Source: Alphaproteobacteria bacterium
Lineage (GTDB): Bacteria > Pseudomonadota > Alphaproteobacteria > Micavibrionales > Micavibrionaceae
DNA: 9,086 nt
Direction of reading: 5' to 3'
Assembly: GCA_021776015.1 (NCBI GenBank)
Contig: JAJFGT010000218.1
Coordinates: 1-9,086, forward strand
A program made the position numbers and the translations under genes. The notes below the pieces were generated by a model. It ran no database searches. It had not been told where the DNA came from and saw only the letters and a list, made by a program, of their open reading frames with translations. Of the stretch, positions 5,852 through 9,086 are shown in pieces (the first letter of the stretch is position 1; every line of letters begins with the position of its first letter).

Positions 5852-8800
5852 TTATATTGCTACAGCTTGTTCTACTTCTTCGATTTCTTCTCTCTCTTCA
5901 AAATACTGTTGAAGAGGGGTGACATCAAGTTCCTTTGATTTTTGAGTGCGAATAGCCTGAACGCCAGCTTTAGCAGCAGATATAAGTGTGTAGTAAGGGA
6001 TTTTATGCATTAAGGCACTGCGACGGATACTCATTGAATCCGCTAAAGCTTGAGGCCCTTTGGTTGTATTAATCATAAAGTCTACATCACCATTGATCAT
6101 AGCATCAACAATATGTGGCTGTCCTTCCATGACTTTATTGATCCGTGTGACGTCCAATCCAGCATTGTGAAGATGGGAGCATGTTCCACCTGTTGCAATG
6201 ATTTTAAATTCCATATCAATTAATTCACGGGCAATGTCTGTAATAGTGTTCTTATCGCTATCTTTTACAGAGAGAAAAACAGTTCCTTTTGTAGGAAGAA
6301 ATGTCCCAGCCCCTATCTGTGATTTAAGGAAAGCTTGTGCAACATCTTTATCCAGACCCATGACTTCGCCTGTTGATTTCATTTCAGGCCCTAAGAGAGG
6401 GTCCACCCCATGGAAACGATTGAAAGGAAAGACGGGGGCTTTGACAGCAACATGATCTCCACTCATGCCTTTTAGAATGCCTTGATCCCTAAAGCTTGAG
6501 AGTTTTTCTCCCGCCATGATTCGTGCAGCAATTTTTGCAATAGGAACACCCGTGGCTTTAGCAAGAAAGGGCACTGTTCGAGAGGCTCGAGGGTTAACTT
6601 CTATCAAATGTATATCGTATTCCCCTGTTGTTTGATTGTGTTTACACGCAAATTGAACATTCATAAGACCTTTAACTTTGAGGGCTATTGCTAGTTTTTC
6701 AGTTTGTTTTTCCAGTTCGCGAACGGTTTTATAGGGAAGGGAATGAGGAGGTATTACACACGCGCTGTCTCCTGAATGAATGCCAGCCTCTTCAATATGC
6801 TCCATAATACCTGCGACATAGACGTCTTTGCCATCACAGATCGCATCAACATCTATTTCAATGGCTTCTTTGAGGTAGCGGTCTAGGAGAATAGGGCTTT
6901 TCCCAGAGACTTTAACAGCCGTGTGAACATATTTTTCAAGTGTTTTCATATCATGCACAATCTCCATTCCTGTTCCACCGAGGACATAGGAGGGGCGAAT
7001 AACAAGAGGGAACCCAAGTTCTCTCGCTTGTTCCATAGCTTCTTCTGCTGAATAGGCTAAGGCATTAGGAGGTTGGCGAAGTTTCAATTTCTTAACAAGT
7101 TTTTGAAAGCGTTCACGATCTTCCGCAAGATCAATGGCATCAGGACTTGTTCCTAAGATAGGTAGACCTTCTAATTGGAGTCGATTCGCAAGCTTTAAGG
7201 GGGTTTGTCCTCCTAGTTGAACGATGATGCCTTTGATTTTGCCATGTTGGTTTTCTGCATGAATAAGTTCAAGCACATCTTCTTCAGTAAGAGGTTCAAA
7301 ATAGAGTCGATTGGCGGTGTCAGGATCTGTAGATACTGTCTCAGGATTACAATTGACTATAATGGTTTCATATCCTGCTTCTTTGAGGGCATAGGCGGCA
7401 TGAACACAGCAATAATCAAACTCAATGCCTTGTCCAATACGGTTGGGCCCACCACCGAGAATAACAATCTTTTCTTTCTCTGTGCTATTGATTTCACTTC
7501 TGGCTGGTGTCAGTCCATTACCTTCATATGTGCTGTACATATAAGGTGTGAGGGAAGGGATCTCAGCAGAACATGTATCAACACGTTTGTATACAGGGCG
7601 TATCGAATGAGAAGTTCGTGCTTTTCGAACTTTGCTTTCACTAACATGTACTATATCTGCCAATCGAGCATCTGAAAGACCAAGTCGTTTGACACCCATC
7701 CAATCTTCTGGAGTCGTTGGGAGACCATCTTTCTTGATAGAGTTTTCTACATTTACAATGTTTTGTATGCGTTCTAGAATCCAAGGGTCATATTTTGTAA
7801 TAGCATGAATGTCATCAAGGCTAAAACCAAGGCGCATGGCTTGTGCAATATAGAGAATGCGCTGGGGTGTGGCTTTAGATAAAGCCGCTCGAATTTGATC
7901 TGGGTGAGGCGTTTTTTGTTCTTTTGAAGGGTCTCCGATAGATATTTCATCAAAGCCTGTTAAGTCTTTCTCAAGAGAACGGAGTGCTTTTTGAATGGAT
8001 TCTTCAAAATTCCGCCCAATGGCCATAACTTCTCCAACAGATTTCATAGCTGTAGAGAGGTTGTTATCTGCCCCAGAAAATTTTTCAAAGGCAAATCGGG
8101 GAATTTTTGTAACGACATAGTCAATGGTCGGCTCAAAAGATGCCGGTGTTTTTCCACCTGTGATCTCGTTAGATAATTCATCAAGAGTATAGCCTACAGC
8201 AAGCTTTGCCGCAATTTTTGCAATAGGAAATCCCGTGGCTTTAGAGGCAAGAGCAGAAGAGCGACTAACACGAGGATTCATCTCAATGACAATCATACGC
8301 CCCGTTTCTGGATGGATGGCAAATTGACAGTTTGATCCTCCTGTCTCTACGCCAATGATCCGTAAGATATCAAGGGAAGCATTTCTCATGATTTGATATT
8401 CTTTATCTGTCAATGTAAGGGCAGGGGCAACAGTGATAGAGTCACCTGTATGAACACCCATAGGGTCTATGTTTTCGATCGAGCAAATAATAATGGCGTT
8501 ATCATTTTTGTCTCGAACAACCTCCATCTCATATTCTTTCCAACCCAAGAGGCATTCTTCGACAAGGATTTCAGTTGTGGGGGAGGCGTCAAGCCCTTCT
8601 TTAACAATGCTCTCAAATTCGTCACGGTTATAGGCAATTCCTCCACCTGTTCCGCCTAGAGTAAAGGAGGGACGGATAATGGCAGGCAGTTTTGTATATT
8701 CAAGAGCGTTAATGGCTTCTTGCATATTGTGGGCAATGGAACTAATGGGAGAATCAAGCCCAAGTTCGTCCATGCAGTTTCTAAATTTATTACGATCTTC

Positions 8801-9086
8801 TGCTTTTTCGATGGCATCTTTGCTCGCGCCAATCATTTCAATGCCAAGACGTGTAAGTGTTCCATTCTTATCTAGAGCTAAAGCAGTGTTGAGAGCTGTT
8901 TGCCCTCCCATTGTGGGAAGAAGCGCATCAGGGCGTTCTTTCTCAAGAATTTTGGCGACAATTTCAGGTGTAATGGGTTCGATATAGGTGGCATCGGCCA
9001 AATCAGGATCGGTCATAATAGTGGCAGGGTTAGAATTCACTAAAATAATACGATATCCTTCTTCTCGAAGAGCTTTACAGGCTTGT
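5852..9086 (-). CDS. carB: Carbamoyl-phosphate synthase large subunit CarB (5' end outside window)
   Basis: CarB makes carbamoyl phosphate from bicarbonate, two ATP and ammonia delivered by the glutaminase subunit CarA, feeding pyrimidine and arginine synthesis. The frame runs to the window edge: upstream of the in-frame GTG at 9040 it continues [15 protein letters not shown], matching E. coli CarB from residue 32, so about 31 residues are missing and GTG 9040 is not the true start. Visible in order: the N-terminal ATP-grasp half ([37 protein letters not shown]), the oligomerisation region, [14 protein letters not shown] [11 protein letters not shown], the second ATP-grasp half ([43 protein letters not shown]), and a C-terminal MGS-like allosteric domain with [15 protein letters not shown] and MINTTKG, where E. 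coli binds UMP/IMP. The tail is acidic ([16 protein letters not shown]). In the second half GG-R-A-M-E of E. coli is GG-T-G-M-E (+ strand 6968-6973). No carA is visible. Confidence 0.97.
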   Translation of the reverse strand, partial: QACKALREEGYRIILVNSNPATIMTDPDLADATYIEPITPEIVAKILEKERPDALLPTMGGQTALNTALALDKNGTLTRLGIEMIGASKDAIEKAEDRNKFRNCMDELGLDSPISSIAHNMQEAINALEYTKLPAIIRPSFTLGGTGGGIAYNRDEFESIVKEGLDASPTTEILVEECLLGWKEYEMEVVRDKNDNAIIICSIENIDPMGVHTGDSITVAPALTLTDKEYQIMRNASLDILRIIGVETGGSNCQFAIHPETGRMIVIEMNPRVSRSSALASKATGFPIAKIAAKLAVGYTLDELSNEITGGKTPASFEPTIDYVVTKIPRFAFEKFSGADNNLSTAMKSVGEVMAIGRNFEESIQKALRSLEKDLTGFDEISIGDPSKEQKTPHPDQIRAALSKATPQRILYIAQAMRLGFSLDDIHAITKYDPWILERIQNIVNVENSIKKDGLPTTPEDWMGVKRLGLSDARLADIVHVSESKVRKARTSHSIRPVYKRVDTCSAEIPSLTPYMYSTYEGNGLTPARSEINSTEKEKIVILGGGPNRIGQGIEFDYCCVHAAYALKEAGYETIIVNCNPETVSTDPDTANRLYFEPLTEEDVLELIHAENQHGKIKGIIVQLGGQTPLKLANRLQLEGLPILGTSPDAIDLAEDRERFQKLVKKLKLRQPPNALAYSAEEAMEQARELGFPLVIRPSYVLGGTGMEIVHDMKTLEKYVHTAVKVSGKSPILLDRYLKEAIEIDVDAICDGKDVYVAGIMEHIEEAGIHSGDSACVIPPHSLPYKTVRELEKQTEKLAIALKVKGLMNVQFACKHNQTTGEYDIHLIEVNPRASRTVPFLAKATGVPIAKIAARIMAGEKLSSFRDQGILKGMSGDHVAVKAPVFPFNRFHGVDPLLGPEMKSTGEVMGLDKDVAQAFLKSQIGAGTFLPTKGTVFLSVKDSDKNTITDIARELIDMEFKIIATGGTCSHLHNAGLDVTRINKVMEGQPHIVDAMINGDVDFMINTTKGPQALADSMSIRRSALMHKIPYYTLISAAKAGVQAIRTQKSKELDVTPLQQYFEEREEIEEVEQAVAI

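Noticed and set aside
5842..5866. TGTAG...CTACA inverted repeat at the tag-carB junction as a bidirectional terminator.
   Set aside because: The stem is only 5 bp with a long loop and lacks a GC-rich core and T-run on either strand.
7217..7675. 152-residue open frame on the + strand opposite carB, and several smaller ones (6198-6455, 7991-8176, 8393-8659, 8679-8987).
   Set aside because: carB is unambiguous on the other strand across the whole region. The antisense frames have no ribosome binding sites, no recognisable motifs and the composition expected of shadow frames.
9038..9040. GTG at 9040 (reverse strand) as the carB start.
   Set aside because: The frame continues upstream with [15 protein letters not shown], which aligns to CarB residues 32-46; the real start is outside the window.

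Overview
The window looks like chromosomal DNA from an AT-rich alphaproteobacterium. The CarB protein resembles alphaproteobacterial CarB: its N-terminal part continues as [16 protein letters not shown] and ends in an acidic tail. The flagellar genes are distinctly diverged from the enterobacterial forms. The AT-richness could fit an obligately intracellular or reduced-genome group, but nothing here fixes the order or genus. I see no mobile element, tRNA, rRNA, CRISPR array or recent insertion.

Positions 1-5238 (+ strand) form one dense flagellar block: the 3' part of flgD (hook cap), flgE (hook), an unrecognised 106-residue ORF, a flgN-like chaperone gene, flgK and flgL (the two hook-filament junction proteins). 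Gaps between these genes are short (51, 32, 9, -4 and 40 bp). None holds a convincing intrinsic terminator, so they are probably transcribed together. The order follows assembly: FlgD caps and polymerises the FlgE hook, then FlgK and FlgL, escorted by their FlgN-type chaperone, form the junction on which the filament grows.

Positions 5242-5841 (+) encode DNA-3-methyladenine glycosylase I (tag), an alkylation-repair enzyme. It starts 3 bp after flgL and probably rides on the flagellar transcript.

Positions 5852-9086 (- strand) encode nearly all of carB, the large subunit of carbamoyl-phosphate synthetase. It converges on tag with only 10 bp between the stop codons, and about 31 N-terminal residues lie outside the window.

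The window is mostly ordinary core-genome content. The points most worth a second look are the uncharacterised 106-residue gene inside the hook/junction cluster, the diverged FlgN candidate next to flgK, and the attachment of tag to the flagellar block.
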